Source: Haloplanus litoreus
Lineage (GTDB): Archaea > Halobacteriota > Halobacteria > Halobacteriales > Haloferacaceae
Reading direction: 5' to 3' (one strand)
NCBI RefSeq assembly: GCF_042677945.1
Contig: NZ_JBHUDN010000011.1
DNA: 64,000 nucleotides
Shown piece after piece: positions 50,401 through 59,252 of this stretch; positions within the stretch are counted from its first letter, which is position 1; each line of letters begins with the position of its first letter. Made by a program: the position numbers and the translations under genes. Under the pieces are notes generated by a model, which did not search any database, was not told the origin of the DNA, and was given only the letters and a program-made list of their open reading frames with translations.

Positions 50401-51891
50401 ATGACTGCGCAGGCGCTCCAGCAACGTGATCTCGCGGTCGTCATCGGGCTGGAGGTTCACGTCCAGCTCGAAACCGACACGAAGATCTTCTGTGGCTGTT
50501 CGACCGAAGCGGCGGACGACGAGGAACCGAACACGCGGACCTGTCCCGTCTGTCTGGGACTTCCGGGTTCCCTCCCCGTTCTCAACGAGGCGGCCGTCGA
50601 AGCGGCGGTCAAAGTGGGGAAGGCGCTCGACGCCGACGTCGCCGAGGAGACCCGGTTTCACCGGAAAAATTACTACTACCCCGACCTGCCGAAGAACTTC
50701 CAGATCACGCAGTACGACGCGCCGATCTGTGCCGACGGCTCGCTCGAAGTGAGCGTCGAGGACGACCGTCGAGAGATCGGAATCGGCCGCGCCCACCTCG
50801 AGGAGGACCCCGGGAGCCTCCAGCACGAGGGCGGCAGCATCGAGACGGCCGACTACACGCTGGTCGACTACAACCGCGCGGGGACGCCGCTCATGGAAAT
50901 CGTCACCGACCCAGACTTCCGCGGCCCGGGCGAGGTCCGCGCGTTCCTCGCGAAACTGGAGGAAGTGCTCGAGTATCTCGGCGTGTTCGACGCCTCGCGC
51001 GACGGCAGCCTCCGGATCGACGCCAACATCTCCCTCGTCCCCGACGACGAGGTGGCCGACGACGGCGCCGTCGACGACGAGACGCTGGCGGCCGCCAACC
51101 GCACCGAGGTGAAGAACATCTCCAGTCACAAAGGTGCGGAGCAGGCACTCGCCTACGAGGTGACCCGCCAGAAAAACGCCGTGAAGCGCGGCCGCGAGGT
51201 CGAACAGGAGACGCGCCACTGGGACGAGAGCCGGGGCATCACCGTCTCCATGCGCTCGAAGGAAGAGGAGAAGGACTACCGCTACTTCCGCGAGGCCGAC
51301 CTCCCGCCCCTGCAGGTCGCGGACTGGAAGGAGCGCATTCCCATCCCGGAACTGCCGGCCGCCCGCCGCGAACGCTTCCGCGAGGAGTACGGTCTCGACA
51401 CCGAGGCGGCGTCGAAACTCACCTCGACGAAGGAAGTCGCGGACTTCTTCGAGGATGTGGCCGACCGGTTCGACGCCGACCTCGCGGCGACGTGGGTCGC
51501 CGACGACTTGCTCGGCGAACTCAACTACCGCGACATGCAGGTGACGGACGTGGCCGGGCGACTCGACGAGTTCGCCCGCCTGATCGAACTCGTCGACGCC
51601 GACGAAATCACGGAGAAGAACGCCCGTGAGGTGGTACTGCGCGCGATGCTCGACGAGGGACTCGCCCCCGACGAGGTGGTCGAGCGCGAGGGGTTGGGCA
51701 AGGCTGGCGACGACGCCGTCGCCGCCGCCGTCGAGGAGGCCATCGAGGAGAACCCCGAGGCGGTCGAGGACTACCACGCCGGCGAGGGCGGCGCCCTCAA
51801 CTTCCTCGTCGGTCAGGTGATGAGCAAGACGGGGGGGAGCGCCGACCCCGGCACCGTCAACGGCCTGCTTCGCGAGCGGCTGGACGGCTGA
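50401..51891 (+). CDS. gatB: Asp/Glu-tRNA amidotransferase subunit B
   Basis: A 496-residue GatB. The signature VVIGLEVHVQLETDTKIFC opens the protein; CPVCLGLPGSLPVLN and YYYPDLPKNFQITQYD follow, and the C-terminal YqeY-like tail (about 400-490) binds tRNA. With GatA and GatC it converts Asp-tRNA-Asn to Asn-tRNA-Asn and Glu-tRNA-Gln to Gln-tRNA-Gln. It fits the non-discriminating AspRS at 57942. GatA/C are not adjacent. Confidence 0.97.
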   Translation: MTAQALQQRDLAVVIGLEVHVQLETDTKIFCGCSTEAADDEEPNTRTCPVCLGLPGSLPVLNEAAVEAAVKVGKALDADVAEETRFHRKNYYYPDLPKNFQITQYDAPICADGSLEVSVEDDRREIGIGRAHLEEDPGSLQHEGGSIETADYTLVDYNRAGTPLMEIVTDPDFRGPGEVRAFLAKLEEVLEYLGVFDASRDGSLRIDANISLVPDDEVADDGAVDDETLAAANRTEVKNISSHKGAEQALAYEVTRQKNAVKRGREVEQETRHWDESRGITVSMRSKEEEKDYRYFREADLPPLQVADWKERIPIPELPAARRERFREEYGLDTEAASKLTSTKEVADFFEDVADRFDADLAATWVADDLLGELNYRDMQVTDVAGRLDEFARLIELVDADEITEKNAREVVLRAMLDEGLAPDEVVEREGLGKAGDDAVAAAVEEAIEENPEAVEDYHAGEGGALNFLVGQVMSKTGGSADPGTVNGLLRERLDG

Positions 51892-51918
51892 CCGCGCTCG
51901 CCCGTCGGTTCGACGCCG

Positions 51919-52278
51919 TCAGCGGCCGAGGATCGGATCTTCGAGCGCGACGACTTCGGCCATGATGGCGTCGACGTTCTCCTCGGTGACGCCGTTCCGT
52001 TCGAGGGCCGACCGCAGGTGGCGACCCACGGCCGCGAAGTCCTCGGCGTTCAGGTCCAGGTGGTCGTGGGCCTCGCGCATGTCGGCGCCGGTGTACTCGG
52101 CCGGGCCGCCGGCGACGGCGCTGATGAACTGCACCTGGTGAGCGCGCAGTTCCTCCATGTCCATCCCGTCGAAGTACGGGGCTAGCTGGTCGTCCGCGAG
52201 CACGTCGTCGTAGAAGTCACTGACGACTGCTTCGACTGCCTCTCGTCCGCCGATGTCCCGATAGATCGTCTGCGCCAT
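51919..52278 (-). CDS. Group I truncated hemoglobin
   Basis: A 119-residue 2-on-2 globin: IYRDIGGREAVEAVVSDFY is the family start, and HDHLDLNAEDFAAVG holds the proximal His region. Members bind O2 or NO and may protect against nitrosative stress. A TATA-like box read leftward (TTAAATAAA, 52339-52347) lies about 60 bases upstream. Confidence 0.92.
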   Translation of the reverse strand: MAQTIYRDIGGREAVEAVVSDFYDDVLADDQLAPYFDGMDMEELRAHQVQFISAVAGGPAEYTGADMREAHDHLDLNAEDFAAVGRHLRSALERNGVTEENVDAIMAEVVALEDPILGR

Positions 52279-52414
52279 CGTGTCACCGCACGCTCGCCGC
52301 CGCGTTCGGATACGGTCTCTCGCTAGGATGCTCGGGTTTATTTAAGCCCGCGTGATGCGGTACCGAGGAACGAGCGACGACGTCCGCGGTGTCGACGTTC
52401 GGGGCGCGACCCCG

Positions 52415-53053
52415 TCAGGTCGCCATGATCTGATCGAACAGCTTCGTCTGTGCCACGGAGAGGTGTTCGACGAAGGTTGACACCGAGACGCCGAGTTCGT
52501 CGGCGACGGCCCCGGAGTCCGCACCCTTCGGCGATTCGAAGTACCCCATCTCGTGGGCCGTCTCGAGGACTTCGTACTGGCGGTCGGTGAACGCGCTCCG
52601 GTCGGCCACGAGAAGCGACGGGTCGTCGTCGGTCACTCCCGAGCGAACGAGCCGTCGCACCCGCAGGGTCGTACAGTACGATTCGAGGTCCGCGACGACC
52701 GTTCGGAGCGTCGCGAGGTCGGGCACGATGAACTGGAGGACGAGTCGTCCGGAGTCCGCCCGACGGTCACGGATCGGACAGCCGTGAGCCGGGACGCGGG
52801 TACACGGACACGCCGTCTCGTGTGTGTACCGGTACACGGCCCGTGATCCGTCGTCGAACACCTCCTCGACGCCAGCGGGGTCCGGGCCGTCGGCGCCGGA
52901 CCGGTCGACGGTCACTTCGCCGACGACGTGTGCCGACTCGCCCGTCCCGTGCCGGTCGACCGTCACTGATTCGACCGGCCCCGCCTCGCTGAGCGTCGAC
53001 GCAGGACAGCCCGCCACGCCGTCCAGTTCGAGCTGGACGTGGACTCCGGACAT
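52415..53053 (-). CDS. Bacterio-opsin-activator-type HTH regulator
   Basis: A 212-residue protein. The C-terminal domain (about 155-208: LTDRQYEVLETAHEMGYFESPKG, here FTDRQYEVLETA) is the HTH_10 'bat' domain of haloarchaeal regulators such as Bat. The N-terminal domain has a C-x-C pair and other Cys/His (ACPCTRVPAHGCPIRD) that could sense redox or metal. It is next to the globin gene, so an oxygen-related role is possible but unproven. Confidence 0.88.
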   Translation of the reverse strand: MSGVHVQLELDGVAGCPASTLSEAGPVESVTVDRHGTGESAHVVGEVTVDRSGADGPDPAGVEEVFDDGSRAVYRYTHETACPCTRVPAHGCPIRDRRADSGRLVLQFIVPDLATLRTVVADLESYCTTLRVRRLVRSGVTDDDPSLLVADRSAFTDRQYEVLETAHEMGYFESPKGADSGAVADELGVSVSTFVEHLSVAQTKLFDQIMAT

Positions 53054-53133
53054 GCCTGTCGGGAGTCGTCCCCGACCTATAAGCGGCTCCGTTCGGCCCG
53101 GCCAGTCCCGACGTCACGCCCCCTCGCGCGCCC

Positions 53134-53241
53134 GATGCCGTCGTCGAGAGCCTCGCCGCCGACCCGGCGGTGGCACACGCCGGCGGCGTGGCACTGCCCG
53201 ACTGGACGCCGATCCACAGCCGTCGCCCGGCGCCGGAGTGA
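53134..53241 (+). pseudogene. Possible gene remnant (3' end of a coding sequence)
   Basis: An open stretch of 35 codons without a start, with coding-like composition (DAVVESLAADPAVAHAGG then VALPDWTPIHSRRPAPE), ends in TGA. The frame runs back to a stop at about 53080 without ATG or GTG in a sensible place. It could be the tail of a deleted gene upstream of topA. Weak evidence. Confidence 0.25.
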
Positions 53242-53339
53242 GTCGTACTGCCGGCGCGTGACTCCCGTTCACACCCGTCATGTCCGGTGATTTTCGCCCC
53301 ACGAAAGTTTTAGGCGGGTGCTCGGCGTATCCCTCCTCG

Positions 53340-55856
53340 ATGAAACGCGGCCCCGAGTTGATCGTGACGGAGAAGGACAACGCCGCCCGCCGCATCGCGG
53401 ACATTCTCAGCGGGGGAGCCGCGGATGCCGAGCGGATCAACGGCGTCAACGTCTACAAGTGGGGCGGCAAGCGCTGCATCGGCCTGTCGGGTCACGTCGT
53501 CGGCGTCGACTTCCCGCCGGAGTACAACGACTGGCGCGACGTGGAACCCGTCGAACTCGTGAGCGCCGAGGTGGAGAAGCGCCCGACACAGGAGAACATC
53601 GTCGCGGCGCTCCGCCGGTTGGCGCGCAACGCTTCGCACGTTCACATCGCGACCGACTACGACCGCGAGGGCGAACTCATCGGCAAGGAGGCCTACGAAC
53701 TCGTCCGCGAGGTCAACGACGAGGCGCCAGTCGACCGGGTGCGCTTCTCCTCCATCACCGACCGCGAGGTGACGGAGGCGTTCGCCGACCCGGACGACCT
53801 GGACTTCGACCTCGCGGCGGCCGGCGAGGCCCGACAGATCATCGACCTGATGTGGGGCGCTTCGCTCACGCGGTTTCTCTCGCTGTCGGCCCGACAACTC
53901 GGCGACGACTTCATCTCCGTCGGCCGGGTACAGGGACCGACGCTGAAACTGATCGTCGACCGCGAACGCGAAATCGACGCGTTCGACCCCGAGGACTACT
54001 GGGAACTGTTCGCCGACCTGGCGAAAGACGACGAGACGTTCGAGGCGCAGTACTTCTACCTCGATACGGACGATACGGAGGCCGAACGCGTCTGGGACGA
54101 GGACCGCGCCGAGACGGTCGACGCGGTGCTCTCGGCGGCGTCGGCGGCGACGGTCGAGGAGGTTCGCCGCCGAACCCGGACCGACGACCCGCCGGCGCCG
54201 TTCAACACGACGCAGTTCATCCGCGCCGCCAGCGGGATCGGTTACTCCGCCCAGCGGGCGATGAGTATCGCCGAGGACCTCTACACTGCGGGGTACATCA
54301 CGTACCCCCGGACGGACAACACGGTCTACCCCGAGGACCTCGACCCGCGGGAGTTGCTCGACGCGTTATCGGCCGGCCGACGCTTCGGCGACGACGCCGC
54401 GTCGCTGCTCGACGCCGACGACATCACGCCAACCGCTGGCGACGAGGAGACGACCGACCACCCGCCGATCCATCCGACCGACGAACTCCCCTCGGCCTCG
54501 GACCTCTCCGAGGACGAGTGGGAGGTGTACGAACTCGTCGTGCGGCGCTTTCTGGCGACCGTCGCCGACGCGGCCACGTGGGAACACCTGCGCGTCGTCG
54601 CGGCCGTCGCCGGCGAGAGCGAGGACCTCTCCCTGAAGGCCAACGGCAAGCGCCTGGTCGATCCGGGCTACCACGCCGTCTACCCATACCGCTCGACGAC
54701 AGAGAACTACGTCCCCGACGTCGTCGAGGGCGAGGAACTCGCGGTGACCGAGACGCGCTTCGAGGCCAAGCAGACCCAGCCGCCGCGACGGTACGGCCAG
54801 TCCCGGCTCATCGAGACGATGGAGGACATGGGGATCGGAACGAAGGCGACGCGTCACGACGTGATCCAGAAACTGTACGACCGCGGCTACATCGAGGGCG
54901 ATCCGCCCCGTCCCACGCGCCTCGCGCGCGGCGTCGTCGAGGCGTCCGAGGAGTTCGCCGACCTCATCGTCAGCGAGGAGATGACCGCGCAACTGGAGGC
55001 GGACATGCAGGCCATCGCCCGGGGTGAGGCCACGCTGGAGGCGGTCACCGACGAGTCCAGGGAGATCCTCGAACGCGTCTTCGACCGCCTCGGCGACTCC
55101 CGGGAGGAGCTCGGCGACCACCTGCGCGAGTCGCTGAAAGCCGACAAGACCGTCGGCCCGTGTCCCGAGTGCGGGTCCGATCTCGTGATCCGACGGAGTC
55201 GAAACGGCTCCTACTTCGTCGGGTGTGACGGCTACCCCGACTGTGAGTTCACGCTCCCCCTCCCCTCGACGGGGAAGCCGATTCTACTCGACGACGTCTG
55301 TGGCGAACACGGCCTGCACGACGTGAAGATGCTCGCCGGCCGCAAGACGTTCGTCCACGGCTGTCCGCTCTGTGCGGCCGAGGCGGCGGAGGAAGAACCC
55401 GACCTGATCGTCGGTTCCTGTCCCGAGTGTGGCGACGACGAGGGGGGTGAACTCGCCGTCAAGCGCCTCCGCTCGGGCGGGCGGCTGGTCGGCTGTACGC
55501 GCTATCCAGACTGCGATTACTCCCTCCCCATGCCCCGTCGCGGCGAGGTGGAACTCACCGACGACGTCTGCGAGGAACACGGCCTGCCGGGGCTTCGGAT
55601 CACCTACGAGGATTCGGACCGCGAACCCTGGGATCTCGGCTGTCCGATCTGCAACTACCGGGAGTATCAGGCCCGTCAGGAGGGGACCGAACTGGAGGCC
55701 ATCGACGGAATCGGGGAGAAGACGGCCGAGAAACTGAAGACCGCGGGCATCGAGGACGTGGCCGGGCTGAAGGCCGCCGAACCGGACGCGCTGGCGAACG
55801 AAATCGATGGCGTCGGCGAGGACACGGTGCGGGACTGGCAGGCCGACGCGGACTGA
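53340..55856 (+). CDS. topA: DNA topoisomerase I (type IA)
   Basis: An 838-residue topoisomerase. The Toprim domain opens it (LIVTEKDNAARRIADIL, ATDYDREGELIG), the active-site Tyr322 is in YITYPRTDN, and the C-terminal third has three zinc-ribbon modules (CPECGSDL, CPLCAAEA, CPECGDDE) and a helix-hairpin-helix end (LEAIDGIGEKTAEKLKTAG). It relaxes negative supercoils. ATG at 53340 gives the typical MKRGPELIVTEKD start. Its stop TGA is the first three bases of repeat E. Confidence 0.96.
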   Translation: MKRGPELIVTEKDNAARRIADILSGGAADAERINGVNVYKWGGKRCIGLSGHVVGVDFPPEYNDWRDVEPVELVSAEVEKRPTQENIVAALRRLARNASHVHIATDYDREGELIGKEAYELVREVNDEAPVDRVRFSSITDREVTEAFADPDDLDFDLAAAGEARQIIDLMWGASLTRFLSLSARQLGDDFISVGRVQGPTLKLIVDREREIDAFDPEDYWELFADLAKDDETFEAQYFYLDTDDTEAERVWDEDRAETVDAVLSAASAATVEEVRRRTRTDDPPAPFNTTQFIRAASGIGYSAQRAMSIAEDLYTAGYITYPRTDNTVYPEDLDPRELLDALSAGRRFGDDAASLLDADDITPTAGDEETTDHPPIHPTDELPSASDLSEDEWEVYELVVRRFLATVADAATWEHLRVVAAVAGESEDLSLKANGKRLVDPGYHAVYPYRSTTENYVPDVVEGEELAVTETRFEAKQTQPPRRYGQSRLIETMEDMGIGTKATRHDVIQKLYDRGYIEGDPPRPTRLARGVVEASEEFADLIVSEEMTAQLEADMQAIARGEATLEAVTDESREILERVFDRLGDSREELGDHLRESLKADKTVGPCPECGSDLVIRRSRNGSYFVGCDGYPDCEFTLPLPSTGKPILLDDVCGEHGLHDVKMLAGRKTFVHGCPLCAAEAAEEEPDLIVGSCPECGDDEGGELAVKRLRSGGRLVGCTRYPDCDYSLPMPRRGEVELTDDVCEEHGLPGLRITYEDSDREPWDLGCPICNYREYQARQEGTELEAIDGIGEKTAEKLKTAGIEDVAGLKAAEPDALANEIDGVGEDTVRDWQADAD

Positions 55857-55932
55857 TACGACCTGTCGTAACCGTGTTTCGGCCGTTCGCCACGACGCTC
55901 CGAGCACGGCCGGCACCGACTTACGACGGGTC
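55854..55932. repeat. Dispersed palindromic repeat E
   Basis: Left end TGATACGACCTGTCGTAACC, centre GTTTCGGCCGTTCGCCACG and GAGCACGGCCGGCACCGAC, right end TTACGACGGGTCC. It begins at the topA stop codon and ends before the GGGP synthase promoter (A/T box TTTTTATC, 55960-55967). Confidence 0.65.
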
Positions 55933-55992
55933 CTCCGAGCGGGCGCGGCGAGTCGGACCCTTTTTATCAGTTCCGTGGAGTAGACTCCTGCA

Positions 55993-56709
55993 ATGACCAC
56001 GCCGTGGGACGAGTGGGACCACGTCCTCAAGGTCGACCCCGACAAGGAACTCGTCGCGGGCGAGACGTTCGAGGACGTCTGTGCCACCGGAACCGACGCC
56101 ATCGAGATCGGTGGGACGACGGGTATGACCAAAGAGAAGATGGAGACGGTCGTCGACGCCTGTGCGAAGTACGGCGTGCCGCTCTACCAGGAGCCGTCGA
56201 ACCCGGCCGTCGTCATCGACGACGACGCCCTCGACGGCTACCTGATCCCGACGGTGTTCAACGCCGGCGACAGCTTCTGGGTGACCGGCGCCCACAAGGA
56301 GTGGGTGCGCATCGAGAACGGTCTCGACTGGGGACGCACTCACACCGAGGCGTACATCGTCCTGAACCCGGACTCGTCGGTCGCGGAGTACACCGACGCC
56401 GACTGCGATCAGTCGCCGGACGACGTGGCGGCCTACGCCGCCGTGGCGGAGAAGCTGTTCGGCCAGGAAATCGTCTACATCGAGTACTCCGGCACGTTCG
56501 GCGACCCCGAGACGGTTCGGGCCGCACAGGACGCGCTCGCCGAGGCGACCCTGTTTTACGGTGGCGGCGTCGGGGACTACGACACCGCCTACGAGATGGG
56601 CCAACACGCCGACGTGGTCGTCGTCGGCGACTTGCTCCACGACGAGGGCTGTGCGGCCGTCCGCGAGACGGTCGAAGGGGCGAAGGCCGCGAGCGACGAC
56701 GCGGCGTAA
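55993..56709 (+). CDS. Geranylgeranylglyceryl phosphate synthase
   Basis: A 238-residue TIM-barrel prenyltransferase that joins sn-glycerol-1-phosphate and geranylgeranyl diphosphate, the first committed step of archaeal ether-lipid synthesis. Family segments are KVDPDKELVAGETFEDVCATGTDAIEIGGTTG (in parts), YQEPSNPAVV, EYSGTFGDPETV, and the phosphate-binding FYGGGVGDYDTA. Haloarchaeal genes of this group commonly follow topA. Confidence 0.95.
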   Translation: MTTPWDEWDHVLKVDPDKELVAGETFEDVCATGTDAIEIGGTTGMTKEKMETVVDACAKYGVPLYQEPSNPAVVIDDDALDGYLIPTVFNAGDSFWVTGAHKEWVRIENGLDWGRTHTEAYIVLNPDSSVAEYTDADCDQSPDDVAAYAAVAEKLFGQEIVYIEYSGTFGDPETVRAAQDALAEATLFYGGGVGDYDTAYEMGQHADVVVVGDLLHDEGCAAVRETVEGAKAASDDAA

Positions 56710-56754
56710 CTCGCGGCACTGGTTTTTACCCGGCGCCCGCCGAACCGACGACCG

Positions 56755-57858
56755 ATGGAGATTACGGACGTACGCGTCGAACGGATCGAGGTACCGCTGA
56801 ATCGTCCACTCGGCGTCTCTCGGGATCGATCCATGGACGCCCGCGGGGCGGCCTTCGTCGTCGTCGAGACGGACGCGGGGATCACGGGTATCGGCGAGGG
56901 CGTCGGGCCGGAGTCCTTCATCGTCGAGCGCATCGTCGAGGAGAAGTACGCCCCGCGTCTGATCGGCGAGGACCCGCTCGATATCGAGCGTCACTGGGGG
57001 GCGATGGTGACCGACGACGTCTACAAGGACCGGAAGGGCCAGGGTCTCTCCGCGGCCAGCGGCGTCGACATCGCGCTCTGGGACATCGCGGGCAAACACC
57101 ACGACGTCCCCGTCTATCGCCTGCTCGGCGGGGCGGTGGGCGGCGACCTCAAACCCTACGCGAGCGACCTGTTCTGGCAGGACCCGGAGACGATGGCCGA
57201 CCGTGCCGGCTCCTACGTCGACCGGGGGTTCGCGGGCGTGAAGACCCACCTCGGGCGCGGCATCGACGCCGACGAGGAGCGAGTGGCGGCGATGCGCGAG
57301 GCCATCGGTCCCGACACCGCCCTGATGGTCGACATGAACTGCGGGTACGACCGGCCCGACGCCCGGCGAGTCGGGCGGATGCTGGAGGAGTACGACGTGT
57401 ACTGGTACGAAGAGCCCCTTTCGCCTTACGACGTTGACGGCCTGGCCGCGCTGCGTGAGGAGCTGACCGTGCCCATCGCCGCCGGCGAGAACGAGTACAC
57501 GAAGTGGGGCTTTCACGACCTGTTCGAGGCGGACGCCGTCGACTACGCCATGCCCGACGTGATGCGGTGTGGCGGCATCACGGAGGCGAGAAAGATCTGT
57601 GCGCTGGCGGAGACGTACGGTACGGTCACGACGCCGCACTGTTTCACCACGGGCGTCGGTCTCGCGGCGACGATGCACGTGATGGCGGCGTCGCCGGCCT
57701 GTGAGTGGCTGGAGTTCGATCCGACCGACTTCCCGGTGTACGAGGCGCTGTTCGAGACGCCGCCCACGCTTTCGGACGGCCGGATCGCGTTGCCCGAGGA
57801 ACCCGGTCTCGGCGTCTCCCTCGACGAGGACATCATCGGCGAGTATCGAGTCGAGTGA
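56755..57858 (+). CDS. Enolase-superfamily (mandelate racemase-like) dehydratase
   Basis: A 367-residue enzyme of the MR/muconate lactonizing group. The metal ligands are D193 (MVDMNCGYD), E219/E220 (YWYEEPL) and E245 (AAGENEY). The base His295 is in TPHCFTTG. The second-strand motif, usually K-x-K, reads K163-T-H165. Members dehydrate sugar acids; haloarchaeal ones work in pentose or gluconate degradation, so a sugar-acid dehydratase is likely, but the substrate is not determined. Confidence 0.85.
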   Translation: MEITDVRVERIEVPLNRPLGVSRDRSMDARGAAFVVVETDAGITGIGEGVGPESFIVERIVEEKYAPRLIGEDPLDIERHWGAMVTDDVYKDRKGQGLSAASGVDIALWDIAGKHHDVPVYRLLGGAVGGDLKPYASDLFWQDPETMADRAGSYVDRGFAGVKTHLGRGIDADEERVAAMREAIGPDTALMVDMNCGYDRPDARRVGRMLEEYDVYWYEEPLSPYDVDGLAALREELTVPIAAGENEYTKWGFHDLFEADAVDYAMPDVMRCGGITEARKICALAETYGTVTTPHCFTTGVGLAATMHVMAASPACEWLEFDPTDFPVYEALFETPPTLSDGRIALPEEPGLGVSLDEDIIGEYRVE

Positions 57859-57941
57859 GCGGTGCTACGTCGGCGCTGGAGTGACCGGTCCGCCGACACG
57901 AAACGGTCGCGTTTAAGGCGCGCGGTCCGATACGGGTGGAC

Positions 57942-59243
57942 ATGGAAAACCGAACCCACGCGGCCGACGTCGTCGCCGGTGAGACGGCAACGGTCGCCGG
58001 CTGGGTCCACGAAATTCGTGACCTCGGCGGCATCGCCTTCCTGATTCTCCGGGACAAGACCGGTAAACTCCAGGTCAAGTTCGAGAAAGACGAGATGGAC
58101 GAGGACCTCGTGGAGACGGGGTTGGGCGTCCACCGCGAGAGCGTCGTCACGGTCACCGGGGCCGTCGAGGAGGAACCGCGCGCGCCGACGGGCCTCGAGA
58201 TGGTTCCCGAGTCGGTCGACGTGCTGGCCGACGCCGACCCCGAACTCCCGCTCGACCCGTCGGGGAAGGTCGACGCCGAACTCCCCACCCGACTGGACAA
58301 CCGGACGCTCGACCTCCGCAAGCCAGAGGTGAAGGCCATCTTCGAGATCCGGAGCGAGATCCTGCGCTCGGTCCGCGAGTACTTCCGCTCGATCGGCTCG
58401 ACGGAGATCAACACGCCGAAAATCGTCGCCACCGGGACGGAGGGCGGTACGGAACTCTTCCCGATCACCTACTTCGGCAAGGAGGCGTTCATGAACCAGT
58501 CGCCACAGCTGTTCAAACAGCTGATGGTGGGAAGCGGTCTCGAACGCGTCTTCGAAATCGGTCCCATCTTCCGTGCCGAGGAGCACAACACGCCCCGGCA
58601 CCTCAACGAGGCGACGATGATCGACTTCGAGTCGGCCTTCGTCGACCACAACGAGGCGATGGACGTGTGTGAGGGGACGCTGAAGGCCGCCTACGAGGGC
58701 GTCGCCGAGAACTGCGCGGCGGAACTGGAACTCCTCGGCTACGACGACTTCGCCGTCCCCGAGGACGACTTCCCGCGCCTCACCTACGAGGAGGCCATCG
58801 AGCGGGTCAACGCGACGGGTGAACTCGACGCACAGCTCGTCTGGGGCGACGACCTGTCGACCGAGGCGGAGAAGGCCCTCGGTCGGGACGTCGGCGGTCA
58901 CTACTTCGTCACCGACTGGCCCTCCGAGATCAAGCCGTTCTACATTCAGGACTACGACGACGATCCGCAGCTGTCGAAGGGGTTCGACCTGATGCACCCG
59001 CGGATGGAACTCGTCTCGGGCGGACAGCGTGAACACCGGTACGACGAACTCGTCGCCGGCTTCGAACAGCAGGGCCTCGATCCGGAGCAGTTCGACTACT
59101 ACACCCGGATGTTCAAGTACGGTATGCCCCCCCACGCCGGGTGGGCCTACGGCGTCGAACGCCTCGTGATGACGATGCTGGATCTGGACAACATCCGCGA
59201 GGCCGTCCTCTTCCCGCGGGACCGACAGCGGCTGAGTCCGTAG
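57942..59243 (+). CDS. aspS: Aspartyl-tRNA synthetase, non-discriminating archaeal type
   Basis: A 433-residue class IIb synthetase: OB-fold anticodon domain (1-100), then motif 2 region FEIGPIFRAEEHNTPRHLNE and motif 3 GWAYGVERLVMTML. Residue 23 is His (GWVHEIRDLGG) and residue 82 Pro (RAPTGLE), the pair known in non-discriminating archaeal AspRS, where discriminating enzymes have Trp and Lys. It would charge both tRNA-Asp and tRNA-Asn, the latter then corrected by GatCAB (gatB at 50401). ATG preferred over GTG at 57936. Confidence 0.95.
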   Translation: MENRTHAADVVAGETATVAGWVHEIRDLGGIAFLILRDKTGKLQVKFEKDEMDEDLVETGLGVHRESVVTVTGAVEEEPRAPTGLEMVPESVDVLADADPELPLDPSGKVDAELPTRLDNRTLDLRKPEVKAIFEIRSEILRSVREYFRSIGSTEINTPKIVATGTEGGTELFPITYFGKEAFMNQSPQLFKQLMVGSGLERVFEIGPIFRAEEHNTPRHLNEATMIDFESAFVDHNEAMDVCEGTLKAAYEGVAENCAAELELLGYDDFAVPEDDFPRLTYEEAIERVNATGELDAQLVWGDDLSTEAEKALGRDVGGHYFVTDWPSEIKPFYIQDYDDDPQLSKGFDLMHPRMELVSGGQREHRYDELVAGFEQQGLDPEQFDYYTRMFKYGMPPHAGWAYGVERLVMTMLDLDNIREAVLFPRDRQRLSP

Positions 59244-59252
59244 CCGGACTCG

